From assembly GCF_000527095.1 (NCBI RefSeq), contig NZ_AZUN01000001.1, positions 3,857,501 to 3,921,500 on the forward strand: 64,000 bases of DNA, given 5' to 3'. This DNA comes from Methylomicrobium lacus LW14. Lineage in GTDB: Bacteria > Pseudomonadota > Gammaproteobacteria > Methylococcales > Methylomonadaceae. How positions within the stretch are numbered: the stretch's first letter is position 1; each line of letters begins with the position of its first letter. The notes under the pieces are model-generated. The model was not told the origin of the DNA. It worked only from the letters and a program-made list of their open reading frames with translations, and made no database searches. Positions 18,530 through 26,572 of the stretch are shown here, in pieces. Position numbers and translations under genes: made by a program.

Positions 18530-19249
18530 TTATGGCGTGGCGGCCGATAAACTGGAAAATTCCCGCCACTCCTGGCCGATATGCAGCTGTAGCGGTTGAT
18601 AGTTGCTCTTGTAGGCCATTTTCCGGCAGTTTCTTATCCAGTAGCCGAGGTACAGGAATTCGCGTTGCTGCCGGCGTGCTTCTTCGATTTGCCATAATAC
18701 GGCATAGACGCCGGGGCTAAAATCGGCAAATTTCGGATCGAAAAAAGTATAAACCGCCGACCAGGCCTCGGCGAAGCGGTCGATAATCGCGATCGCGGCC
18801 GGCTCGCCGGCAATCGAAAACTCGGCGAAGATGGTGTCGCACCAGGTATTGCCGAGAAAATCGATATATTCTTCCGGACTGGCATGCGCCATCGTTCCAT
18901 CCAGATGCCGGCTGTTTTGATAGCGCAGATACATGTCGTAATGGGCTTGTTCGAACACGGCGGGTTTGATCACGACGCGGGTTTCGGCATTTTTTTTCAG
19001 GCAGCGTTTTTGCCGGCGGTCCGGGGTGAAGCGGGCGACCGGGATTCTGGCCGAGAGGCAGGCGGAACACTGCGTACAATGCGGCGCATAAACATCATTG
19101 CCGCTGCGCCGGAAACCGTGTTTCAGCAATTCCGCATAGATTGACGGAGTCATTCGAAAAGCGGGATGCACGAATGCCGATCGCGCGCTTTCGCCGTCAA
19201 GATAGCTGCATGGATGGTCGCCGGTGATGAATAAGGGGATCGATGTCAT
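18530..19249 (-). CDS. bpt: Aminoacyl-tRNA--protein transferase (Bpt/Ate family)
   Basis: The 239-aa protein has the N-terminal Cys-rich segment (H-C-T-Q-C-S-A-C) and the acyltransferase core typical of the R-transferase/Bpt family. Bacterial Bpt transfers leucine to N-terminal Asp or Glu, making substrates for ClpS-ClpAP. I chose the start at 19249 because it overlaps the aat stop codon as ATGA and gives the usual family length; the open frame upstream only shadows aat. Confidence 0.9.
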   Translation of the reverse strand: MTSIPLFITGDHPCSYLDGESARSAFVHPAFRMTPSIYAELLKHGFRRSGNDVYAPHCTQCSACLSARIPVARFTPDRRQKRCLKKNAETRVVIKPAVFEQAHYDMYLRYQNSRHLDGTMAHASPEEYIDFLGNTWCDTIFAEFSIAGEPAAIAIIDRFAEAWSAVYTFFDPKFADFSPGVYAVLWQIEEARRQQREFLYLGYWIRNCRKMAYKSNYQPLQLHIGQEWREFSSLSAATP

Positions 19250-19941
19250 CGTGATTGCCAGGCGCTGGCCGCGGCGGGCTCGGGGCAGTAACGGTCGAGC
19301 AGGCGCTTGAACGCATCGCGGCCGATCAGTTCGGCGCCGAGACTCGCCAGATGCGGGGTGTAAACCTGGCAGTCGATCAGGGCAAAATTCCAGTCTTGCA
19401 ACTGCTGAACCAGCACCGCGAACGCGGCTTTCGACGCATCGGTGAGCGTGTGGAACATCGACTCGCCAAAAAAGACGCGGCCGATCGCAACGCCGTATAA
19501 ACCGCCGACCAGTTCGCCGTCGCACCAGGTTTCGGCCGAGTGCGCGAAGCCCGAAAGATGCAGTTCTTGATAGGCGTGCCTGATGTCCTGCGTGATCCAG
19601 GTGCCTTCGCGGTCTTGCCGGGCATCGGCGCAGGCGGCGATCACTTTGTCGAAGGCGGTGTCGAATGTCACGGTAAACCTGTCCTTGCGTAGCGTTTTTT
19701 TCAGGCTGCGCGAGACTTGCAGGCGTTCTGGAAACAATACCAGCCGCGGATCGGGCGACCACCACAAGATCGGCTCGTTTTCGTTATACCAGGGAAACAC
19801 GCCGTGCCGGTAGGCGTTTAACAAACGCGTTACCGACAGGCAGCCTCCCGCCGCCAGCAGGCCGTTAGGTTCGGCCAGCGCGGTATGGAGCGGCGGGAAC
19901 GCTTGCTCCGGCCGGCGGGGATCGAGTAGGGTGATCTTCAT
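19246..19941 (-). CDS. aat: Leucyl/phenylalanyl-tRNA--protein transferase
   Basis: The 231-aa protein carries the Aat signatures G-L-L-A-A-G-G, Y-R-H-G-V-F-P-W-Y and W-W-S-P-D-P-R. It transfers Leu or Phe to proteins with N-terminal Lys or Arg, creating primary N-degrons. It overlaps bpt by 4 bases, so both transferases are translationally coupled. Confidence 0.95.
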   Translation of the reverse strand: MKITLLDPRRPEQAFPPLHTALAEPNGLLAAGGCLSVTRLLNAYRHGVFPWYNENEPILWWSPDPRLVLFPERLQVSRSLKKTLRKDRFTVTFDTAFDKVIAACADARQDREGTWITQDIRHAYQELHLSGFAHSAETWCDGELVGGLYGVAIGRVFFGESMFHTLTDASKAAFAVLVQQLQDWNFALIDCQVYTPHLASLGAELIGRDAFKRLLDRYCPEPAAASAWQSR

Positions 19942-19955
19942 CGGTCAGGTACAGG

Positions 19956-19990
19956 CTAATAGCGCGGCTAAGCTGCCGCCGCGCTATTAG
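19956..19990. terminator. Perfect 13-bp hairpin between trxB and aat
   Basis: CTAATAGCGCGGC and GCCGCGCTATTAG pair perfectly around a 9-base loop. No T-run follows on either strand, so it may act as a processing or 3'-protection hairpin, or as a weak terminator for trxB. Confidence 0.5.
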
Positions 19991-20001
19991 ACCGTGCGCC
20001 T

Positions 20002-20955
20002 TTATTGCAATTCATCGAGATATTTTTCCGCATCGAGTGCGGCCATGCAGCCCGCTCCGGCGGAGGTGATAGCCTGTTTATAGACCGCATCCATCACATC
20101 GCCGGCCGCAAAAACACCGGGGACGCTGGTCGCGGTCGCATTTCCGGCAATGCCGCTTTTGACCTTGATATAGCCATGCTCCATGTCGATCTGGCCCTCG
20201 AAAATGCTGGTATTCGGCGTATGGCCGATCGCGATGAAGGCCCCGTGCACGTCGACTTCCTTGGTGGTGCCGGTTTGTGTGTCTTTGATCCGGACTCCGG
20301 TGACGCCCATGTCGTCGCCGAGCACCTCATCCAGGGTGTGGTTCCATTCGATGCTTACGTTGCCGTTTGCGGCTTTTTCGAGTAATTTATTCGAGAGGAT
20401 TTTTTCTGAGCGGAATTTGTCCCGGCGGTGCACGACAGTCACATGCGAGGCGATATTTGCCAGATAAAGTGCTTCTTCCACCGCGGTGTTGCCGCCGCCG
20501 ATCACCGCGACCGGTTTGTTTCTGTAGAAAAAACCGTCACAGGTCGCGCACGCGGAGACGCCCCGGCCTTTGAAAGCTTCCTCGGAGTCGAGTCCCAAAT
20601 AGCGGGCCGACGCGCCGGTCGCGATGATCAGCGCATCACACGTATAGCTGCCGGCATCGCCGGTCAGCACAAACGGCCGCACCGACAAATCGGCGGTATG
20701 AATATGGTCGAAGATGATTTCGGTGTCGAAGCGCTCGGCATGCTTGCGCATTCTTTCCATCAGATCGGGGCCTTGCAGTCCCTCGACGTCGCCGGGCCAG
20801 TTATCCACCTCGGTCGTGGTGGTCAACTGGCCGCCTTGCTGTAGGCCGGTGATCATGACCGGATTCAGATTCGCACGTGCAGCATAGACGGCGGCGGTAT
20901 AGCCGGCCGGGCCGGAGCCAAGAATTAATAATCGGCAGTGTTTGGTGGTGCTCAT
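20002..20955 (-). CDS. trxB: Thioredoxin-disulfide reductase
   Basis: The 317-aa flavoprotein has the FAD-binding G-S-G-P-A-G at residues 13-18, the redox motif C136-A-T-C139 followed by D-G, and an NADPH-binding G-G-G-N-T-A. It reduces thioredoxin with NADPH. The ATG at 20955 is preceded by GAGG and gives the normal family length; a longer frame to 21069 is rejected. Confidence 0.96.
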   Translation of the reverse strand: MSTTKHCRLLILGSGPAGYTAAVYAARANLNPVMITGLQQGGQLTTTTEVDNWPGDVEGLQGPDLMERMRKHAERFDTEIIFDHIHTADLSVRPFVLTGDAGSYTCDALIIATGASARYLGLDSEEAFKGRGVSACATCDGFFYRNKPVAVIGGGNTAVEEALYLANIASHVTVVHRRDKFRSEKILSNKLLEKAANGNVSIEWNHTLDEVLGDDMGVTGVRIKDTQTGTTKEVDVHGAFIAIGHTPNTSIFEGQIDMEHGYIKVKSGIAGNATATSVPGVFAAGDVMDAVYKQAITSAGAGCMAALDAEKYLDELQ

Positions 20956-20992
20956 TAAGACCTCGTCAGGGATAAACAAAATTTTGCGATCA

Positions 20993-21021
20993 ATTATGCA
21001 GGCGAACGCTGGCTTCGTAAA
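20993..21021 (-). promoter_or_regulatory. Candidate sigma-70 promoter for trxB
   Basis: On the minus strand TTTACG and CATAAT are separated by 17 bases, about 40 bases upstream of the start codon. Confidence 0.4.
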
Positions 21022-21091
21022 CTGCAAATCATATTGGCATAGATTGGGGATCGGACACCGAAAAACCAAGCCATGCCCGCAAAATTATTAA

Positions 21092-21120
21092 TGTAATCTC
21101 TCGGTTGCTTGATCTATAAT
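21092..21120 (+). promoter_or_regulatory. Candidate promoter for ftsK
   Basis: A perfect TATAAT lies at 21115-21120, 38 bases before the ftsK start. The matching -35 (TGTAAT) is weak. Confidence 0.4.
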
Positions 21121-21158
21121 CATGTTTTATTAAGTTTTTATTTTCTCCGAGAAATGTC

Positions 21159-23522
21159 ATGTTTGCTGTAATGGAAGAAAAAACTGTTCGTGGTTTACGG
21201 GAAATCGCCGTTTTGGTTTTTTTTGCCTGCGGCTTGTTTTTCCTAATCGCATTGGCGACTTTCAGCCTCGAGGACGCCGGCTGGACGCATAGCGGGACGA
21301 CGAAGGTGATCGCCAATGCCTGCGGCGTGTTCGGCGCCTGGCTTGCCGATTTGAGTTTCAGCTTCTTCGGCTTATTGGCCTATCCCTTCCCGTTGATTAT
21401 TTTTTGGGCGGGCTACAAACTGCACCAACAGAAGGAAGTCCCCAAGATCATTCCGCTGGTTTTGCATCCGGTGGGGGTCTTCGTGACGCTGATATCGGCG
21501 ACCGCCTTGCTGAATCTGTATTTGCTGCGCCCCGGCATCGACCTGCCGAACAGCACCGGCGGCATCGTCGGGCAGGAAATCGGCAATACGCTGGTCGTCA
21601 AGCTCGGTAATTCCGGCGCGACCTTATTCTTGATGGTCGGCTTGCTCGCCGGTATTACGCTGGTGACCAAAGTCTCCTGGCTTGCGGTGTTGGATTTAAT
21701 CGGCAAATATACCGTGCTGCTGTCCAAAGCATTGCTTGGCCGTGTGGTCGGTTTCGGTACAAGAAAATTCGCGGTGCGGGAGGACGAGGACGCGTATGCG
21801 GATGAGCTGGATGATCTGGAAGAGCCTTTCAGCCCGGCGTTCGTTCCGCCCAAGCCCGCGCCGACGCCGCCTGCCAAAGCCGAGGTCGAAGCCCTCAAAA
21901 AAGCCGCGGCAAAAATGTCTCCGGTGCTGGAGAAGGTGCTGGCCGATGCGCAAAAAGCAGTGGCCAAGCAGGTCGCAAAAAAAACAAAAGTAGCGGCCGG
22001 GAGCTATCAGAATCGGGGGGCTTTGCCGTCGCTCGAATTGCTGGATAACCGCGATACGCGGGTAAAAGGCTATACGCAGACCGATCTGGAAGAAATGTCC
22101 AGGCTGGTCGAAAACATTCTGCAGGATTTCAATGTCAACGTCGAAGTCGTCGGATTTCTGCCGGGGCCGGTGATTACCCGCTTCGAATTGCAGCCGGCCC
22201 CCGGCGTTAAGGTCAGCCGGATCAGTTCGTTGTCGAAAGATTTGGCGCGGGCATTGTCGGTGACCAGCGTGCGCATCGTCGAAGTGATTCCGGGCAAATC
22301 GGTGATCGGACTTGAAATTCCGAACCGCGAACGCGAAATGGTCAACCTGCGCGATTTGCTCGCTTCCGGCACTTTCGTCAAGTCAAAATCGAACCTGACG
22401 CTGGCGATGGGCAAGGATATTTCCGGCGCGCCCTTGGTCGCCGACCTCGGCAAGATGCCGCATGCGCTAGTTGCCGGCACCACCGGTTCGGGTAAGTCGG
22501 TCGCGATCAATACGATGATCTTGAGCATGCTGTACAAATCGACGCCCGAGCAGGTCAGGATGATCATGATCGACCCGAAAATGCTCGAATTGTCGGTTTA
22601 TGAAGGCATTCCGCACCTGTTGACACCGGTCGTGACCGACATGAAGGAGGCCAGCAACGCGTTGCGCTGGGCGGTCGCCGAGATGGAGCGGCGCTATAAG
22701 CTGATGTCGAAAATGGGCGTCAGAAACCTGGCCGGTTTCAATCAGCTGGTTGCGGACGCGGAAGCGCGCGGCGAGAAGATCAAGGACCCGATGTTTCAGG
22801 CGCTGAATCCGCTGGCCGAGGACGAAGAGCCGCCGGTGTTGGAGATGCTGCCGAGCATCGTGATCGTAATCGACGAATTGGCCGACATGATGATGATCGT
22901 CGGCAAAAAGGTCGAGGAACTGATCGCGCGGCTCGCACAAAAAGCGCGCGCGGCCGGTATTCATCTGATCTTGGCGACACAGCGGCCGTCGGTCGATGTG
23001 TTGACCGGATTGATCAAGGCCAACGTGCCGACCCGTATCTCATTCCAGGTTTCATCCCGTATCGATTCGCGGACCATTCTCGACCAGGGCGGCGCGGAAG
23101 CGTTGCTCGGTAACGGCGACATGCTGTTCTTGCCGTCGGGCACCAGCATTCCGGTGCGCGCGCACGGTGCGTTTGTCGACGATCATGAAGTGCATCGCGT
23201 CGTCGAGTTTTTGAAGCTGACGGGACCGGCCAATTATCTCGAAGACATTACCCGCGAAGCATCCGATGGCGGGGAAGGTTATGGTGGGGGCGGCGGCGCC
23301 GGCAGTTTCGGCGATGCCGAAGGCGATGCCTTGTACGATCAGGCGGTACAGTTTGTGACCGAGACCCGCAAGGCCTCGATTTCGAGTGTGCAAAGGCGCT
23401 TCAAGATCGGCTATAACCGCGCCGCGACGATGATCGAAACGATGGAAGCGGCGGGCGTGGTCAGCCCTGCCGAATCGAACGGCTCCCGCGTCGTGCTGGC
23501 GCCTGCGCCGATCAGGGATTAG
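21159..23522 (+). CDS. ftsK: DNA translocase FtsK
   Basis: The 787-aa protein has about four N-terminal membrane helices (residues 20-190), a short acidic/proline linker, the motor domain with Walker A G-T-T-G-S-G-K-S near residue 440 and Walker B I-V-I-V-I-D-E-L-A-D, and a C-terminal winged-helix gamma domain (R-R-F-K-I-G-Y-N-R-A) that reads KOPS sites. It pumps chromosome ends across the septum and activates XerCD. It is of the short-linker SpoIIIE size class. It diverges from trxB. Confidence 0.96.
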   Translation: MFAVMEEKTVRGLREIAVLVFFACGLFFLIALATFSLEDAGWTHSGTTKVIANACGVFGAWLADLSFSFFGLLAYPFPLIIFWAGYKLHQQKEVPKIIPLVLHPVGVFVTLISATALLNLYLLRPGIDLPNSTGGIVGQEIGNTLVVKLGNSGATLFLMVGLLAGITLVTKVSWLAVLDLIGKYTVLLSKALLGRVVGFGTRKFAVREDEDAYADELDDLEEPFSPAFVPPKPAPTPPAKAEVEALKKAAAKMSPVLEKVLADAQKAVAKQVAKKTKVAAGSYQNRGALPSLELLDNRDTRVKGYTQTDLEEMSRLVENILQDFNVNVEVVGFLPGPVITRFELQPAPGVKVSRISSLSKDLARALSVTSVRIVEVIPGKSVIGLEIPNREREMVNLRDLLASGTFVKSKSNLTLAMGKDISGAPLVADLGKMPHALVAGTTGSGKSVAINTMILSMLYKSTPEQVRMIMIDPKMLELSVYEGIPHLLTPVVTDMKEASNALRWAVAEMERRYKLMSKMGVRNLAGFNQLVADAEARGEKIKDPMFQALNPLAEDEEPPVLEMLPSIVIVIDELADMMMIVGKKVEELIARLAQKARAAGIHLILATQRPSVDVLTGLIKANVPTRISFQVSSRIDSRTILDQGGAEALLGNGDMLFLPSGTSIPVRAHGAFVDDHEVHRVVEFLKLTGPANYLEDITREASDGGEGYGGGGGAGSFGDAEGDALYDQAVQFVTETRKASISSVQRRFKIGYNRAATMIETMEAAGVVSPAESNGSRVVLAPAPIRD

Positions 23523-23524
23523 CC

Positions 23525-23710
23525 GTGCAATTGACCCTGATCGGCATCCTTATTCTGATCCTGGCGGCCGGCGGCGGCTGGCTGCTGGTCAGACGACATC
23601 CTAAAGAGCATGCGACCCAGGTCAAGGCCGTGCTCTTTGGACTCTATTTTTGGGGCTTGGTGTTTTTACAGTTAATCATCGCCGCCTTGCTCTATTCCTT
23701 GCAAAAGTAA
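23525..23710 (+). CDS. Small two-TM membrane protein, unknown
   Basis: The 61-aa product starts at a GTG two bases after the ftsK stop codon. It has two hydrophobic segments (about residues 3-22 and 36-57) separated by a basic linker (R-R-H-P-K-E-H). I do not recognise a family. Tight linkage to ftsK suggests co-transcription, but the short length and GTG start leave doubt. Confidence 0.5.
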   Translation: MQLTLIGILILILAAGGGWLLVRRHPKEHATQVKAVLFGLYFWGLVFLQLIIAALLYSLQK

Positions 23711-23724
23711 TCCTTTCAAGTGCT

Positions 23725-23752
23725 TGGCCCAGTCTGTTTTCTGGCTGGGCCA
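23725..23752 (+). terminator. Probable terminator after ftsK and the small membrane ORF
   Basis: TGGCCCAG and CTGGGCCA form a perfect 8-bp stem around a 12-base loop and are followed by a pyrimidine-rich stretch (CTTCTTCTTTC). Confidence 0.6.
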
Positions 23753-24206
23753 CTTCTTCTTTCGCAAAAAAACCGCGTTTCTTCTTTCCGCCTATTCCGT
23801 ATCGATGTGCCGTAAACGCTGTCGGCACAGGCGCTCGATAAAAAAATACAGATTGTTCTGGATGCGGCGTTGAAATTCCTTAGTCTTCAACTACATTTTT
23901 GTTCAGCTACAATTCTGAGGCAGTGCTTGCAAGCTTTCGAGCGGCGCTGAACAGGATGAACCGGCTTGCGCGGTATGTCCCGGGAAGGGAAAACGAAAGG
24001 AAGTCAGACTGACTTTCGTAAGAATAAAAAAACTTTTTATCATACATAATTTTTAGATGAATCACCAAAACTTTTTATTGGGATTCCCAGGCAGCATTAA
24101 TAAATCGAACTATACTTATGCCAAGGTTAGATAGACGTCTTAGTTAAAGCGGAAAAATCAAGCACTAAGCCGGAATTCTCATTTTTTACATTAAATAATA
24201 AAAAAC
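23753..24206. other. Long intergenic leader with a hairpin and AT-rich promoter-like region
   Basis: About 450 bases without a gene. A 7-bp stem (ACGAAAG 23993-23999 with CTTTCGT 24013-24019) encloses a smaller TCA/TGA stem, and several GGA triplets lie at 23950-24001. The motif AAACTTTTTAT occurs twice at about 24030 and 24069. TATACT at 24111-24116 could be a -10 for the downstream cluster, but no good -35 is seen. No known riboswitch consensus was recognised. Confidence 0.4.
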
Positions 24207-25292
24207 ATGTCGCAAGGTTCAATTAACCTCAAATTAGTCGGATTTAGTGAGTTCGAGGCGCGGAACATCGAGTCTGTTCTGTCCCTGGCTGAGCGAGGCT
24301 TGCTTAGAAATTGGCGGCTTGTTACTGCTTCTCCGGCAGATTATTACCTGTTGCCGGAAAGCCTGAATGCGCGGATGGAGCAAGAGGATAACTTGAAAGC
24401 GTTACCGCGTGACCGCTGCATTTTTACCTCCAAGGAAGAAAGCAATGCGGACAGTGCAAGCGATGATATGTGGTTGTTGTGCGATTCCCGCAGCGTACCG
24501 CGTATCCGGTCCATGATCGAGCTGTTCAATTTGCTGTGCGAGGATACGCTGACCGAGCGCAGAAATCAGGGGCCCGCGATGGGAGCCGTGGAGGTGCCGC
24601 CAGTGAATATCACGGCCGCGGTGGCCGCGGTAGCGGAAGTAACGGCCGCCCCGGTGCTGGCAGAGGCGTTCAGCCCGCGGCAAGGTTTTATCGGGCAACT
24701 GCTGGGCGCGGCGGACAAAAACGGCCTACTGATATACGAATTGAATATACCCAACTCTCCGGGCCGTATTTATGTTTATCCCGAGCAGCAGGTGTTTTAC
24801 AGCCCGGCCAGCCTAGACCTGTTGGCGCCGTTTTTTACCGCCGATCAGGATTTGATTTCCTGCACGACCCGAGCCAATGTGACCGAGGCAGAGCTCGATC
24901 AGTTGTCCGAAGCCGAAGATTTGAGGCCTTATACCTTGAGAAGCCTGCTCTGGTACGGCGTGTACAAATCATCCCAAGGGCGGTTGTTGGAAGGGGCTGA
25001 TGCGCATAAGCCTGTGCGATTGAAACGTTGGCCGGATTTAAATCTTTCCGATTGTCAGGACTTGATCAAACTGGCCGCATTTATGCAAAGCAACGCGGTC
25101 AGCTTGCAGGGGGTTGCGGAAAAAACCGGCATTCCGATCAAGCTGATCTACGATTTTTATAATGCCTGCGAGATCGTCGGATTGATCGAGCAGAGTTCGG
25201 AGGCTGATATCCATAACAAACAACTGAATCCTGAAAAAGTCAGTCTGTTTTCTAAAATCAGATCACGACTGAATAAAGCCCACACGGCCTAA
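24207..25292 (+). CDS. Unrecognised 361-aa protein with a winged-helix-like C-terminus, first gene of a GTPase-roadblock cassette
   Basis: I do not recognise a named family. The N-terminal 120 residues look like a compact alpha/beta domain (N-L-K-L-V-G-F-S-E-F-E start). An Ala/Val-rich linker follows (about 130-155), then a second folded segment (about 160-250). The C-terminal segment at about 290-335 (V-S-L-Q-G-V-A-E-K-T-G-I-P followed by I-V-G-L-I-E-Q) has the pattern of a winged helix like DUF742 (CvnC) of actinobacterial conservons. It ends 14 bases before a small GTPase gene. A regulator or effector role for the GTPase is inferred only from this order. Confidence 0.6.
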   Translation: MSQGSINLKLVGFSEFEARNIESVLSLAERGLLRNWRLVTASPADYYLLPESLNARMEQEDNLKALPRDRCIFTSKEESNADSASDDMWLLCDSRSVPRIRSMIELFNLLCEDTLTERRNQGPAMGAVEVPPVNITAAVAAVAEVTAAPVLAEAFSPRQGFIGQLLGAADKNGLLIYELNIPNSPGRIYVYPEQQVFYSPASLDLLAPFFTADQDLISCTTRANVTEAELDQLSEAEDLRPYTLRSLLWYGVYKSSQGRLLEGADAHKPVRLKRWPDLNLSDCQDLIKLAAFMQSNAVSLQGVAEKTGIPIKLIYDFYNACEIVGLIEQSSEADIHNKQLNPEKVSLFSKIRSRLNKAHTA

Positions 25293-25306
25293 GTCTTGGA
25301 TGCGTA

Positions 25307-25846
25307 ATGGACAAGAATCATAAAATTAAGTTTGTTTTTACCGGTTGCGTCGGCGCAGGAAAAACCACCGCGATCGCCACGATCAGCGAAGTCGTGCCGA
25401 TTTCAACTGAAGCAAAACCCACGGAAGACAGCGTCGTTCGCCGCAAAAGTTCAACGACGGTCGCGATGGACTATGGCGAGCTGACGCTGGAGGATGGTGA
25501 AAAAATCTATCTTTACGGGACTCCAGGGCAAAGGCGCTTCGATTTCATGTGCCATTTGTTGACCAAGGGCGCGCTCGGACTGATCGTGCTGGTGGACAAC
25601 ACCCATCCGGACCCGATGGGCGAACTGGATTATTTTTTAAACCTGAATGCCGCTTTTCTGAATCAAGGCGCGGCGGTGATCGGGGTGACTCACTATGATA
25701 TGTCGACCAAACCCAGTGTCGATGATTATTACCAATGTCTTGCGGAACGGGGCGATCCCTGGCCCGTTCTTCATGTCGATGTGCGTAAGAGCGAGGATGT
25801 GAATTTATTGCTGAATACGCTGTTGACGACCCTGGAATATGCATAA
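25307..25846 (+). CDS. Small Ras-like GTPase of the CvnD/MglA type
   Basis: The 179-aa protein has a P-loop GCVGAGKT at residues 13-20 and a G3 motif G-T-P-G-Q at 71-75 followed by R-R-F-D-F-M, very like CvnD proteins. Its core beta-strand is G-L-I-V-L-V-D. The usual guanine-specificity NKxD is replaced by T-H-Y-D at 128-131, so nucleotide preference or affinity may be altered. It lies between the winged-helix-like gene and a roadblock gene. A role as a polarity or signalling switch is inferred from MglA and conservon GTPases. Confidence 0.85.
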   Translation: MDKNHKIKFVFTGCVGAGKTTAIATISEVVPISTEAKPTEDSVVRRKSSTTVAMDYGELTLEDGEKIYLYGTPGQRRFDFMCHLLTKGALGLIVLVDNTHPDPMGELDYFLNLNAAFLNQGAAVIGVTHYDMSTKPSVDDYYQCLAERGDPWPVLHVDVRKSEDVNLLLNTLLTTLEYA

Positions 25847-25910
25847 GTCGATTGACCCAGCATAGTTTTTGATTGTTAGTGCGATTAATTTAACTCAACG
25901 GAGAAAATAC

Positions 25911-26318
25911 ATGGCTAAACTTGATGATGTTGTACGTAAAATTGTGAACGATGTTGACGGCGCCTTGGGCTGCGCGGTTGTCGATTTGTCGAGCGGCTTA
26001 TTGCTTGGCGTGGCGCATAACGTACCTTACTTCACCTCTTCCTATTTGGAAGCGGTTGCGGCCGCGGCGGTCGACATGATGCGCGGAAAAAATGTCCGTG
26101 CGGTTGAATCGCTGCTGTCCAGCCAACGCGGCAAAACCGTGCAGAATATGATCAAGGAAGTGCAAATGACTACCGAGAAAACCTACCACTTCATGGCGAC
26201 CGTGCCGGACAAGCCGGATTCTATGGTCGTATTGATCACCAGCAAGAGCGCGAACCTGGGTATGGGCTGGTCCGCGGTAAGAAGCAACTTGCCGATGATT
26301 GCGCCGCTTTGCCCATAA
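25911..26318 (+). CDS. Roadblock/LC7-domain protein (MglB/CvnB-like)
   Basis: The 135-aa protein is a single roadblock domain (G-A-L-G-C-A-V-V-D-L-S-S-G near the N-terminus, alternating helices and strands to the end). Such proteins dimerise and act as GTPase-activating or scaffold partners of MglA-like GTPases. The ATG at 25911 has GGAG about 10 bases upstream and fits the domain; an upstream in-frame start at 25869 is less likely. It follows the GTPase gene by 64 bases, so a cognate pair is the natural reading. Confidence 0.85.
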   Translation: MAKLDDVVRKIVNDVDGALGCAVVDLSSGLLLGVAHNVPYFTSSYLEAVAAAAVDMMRGKNVRAVESLLSSQRGKTVQNMIKEVQMTTEKTYHFMATVPDKPDSMVVLITSKSANLGMGWSAVRSNLPMIAPLCP

Positions 26319-26572
26319 GCGCTTAGGATAATTCCTCCTCCGCTTGATTGGCGCAAACAAGGTTTTTGCCTCTGTTTGACGCCAGTCGGCGGCGGGCGTT
26401 GGCGAAAGGGAGCTTTGCCGAACCCCATTGCCTGACGATTCAATGATCGACGCGTTGAGTCGTCACAAGTCCTTTTTTCCGCTCGGTAGAGCGCTATCTC
26501 TTCCTGTCAGCAACGCCACGCACAAGCGTAAGATGCTTCCCCGATTTTTTTCCGCTCATTCCGCTCTGAATC

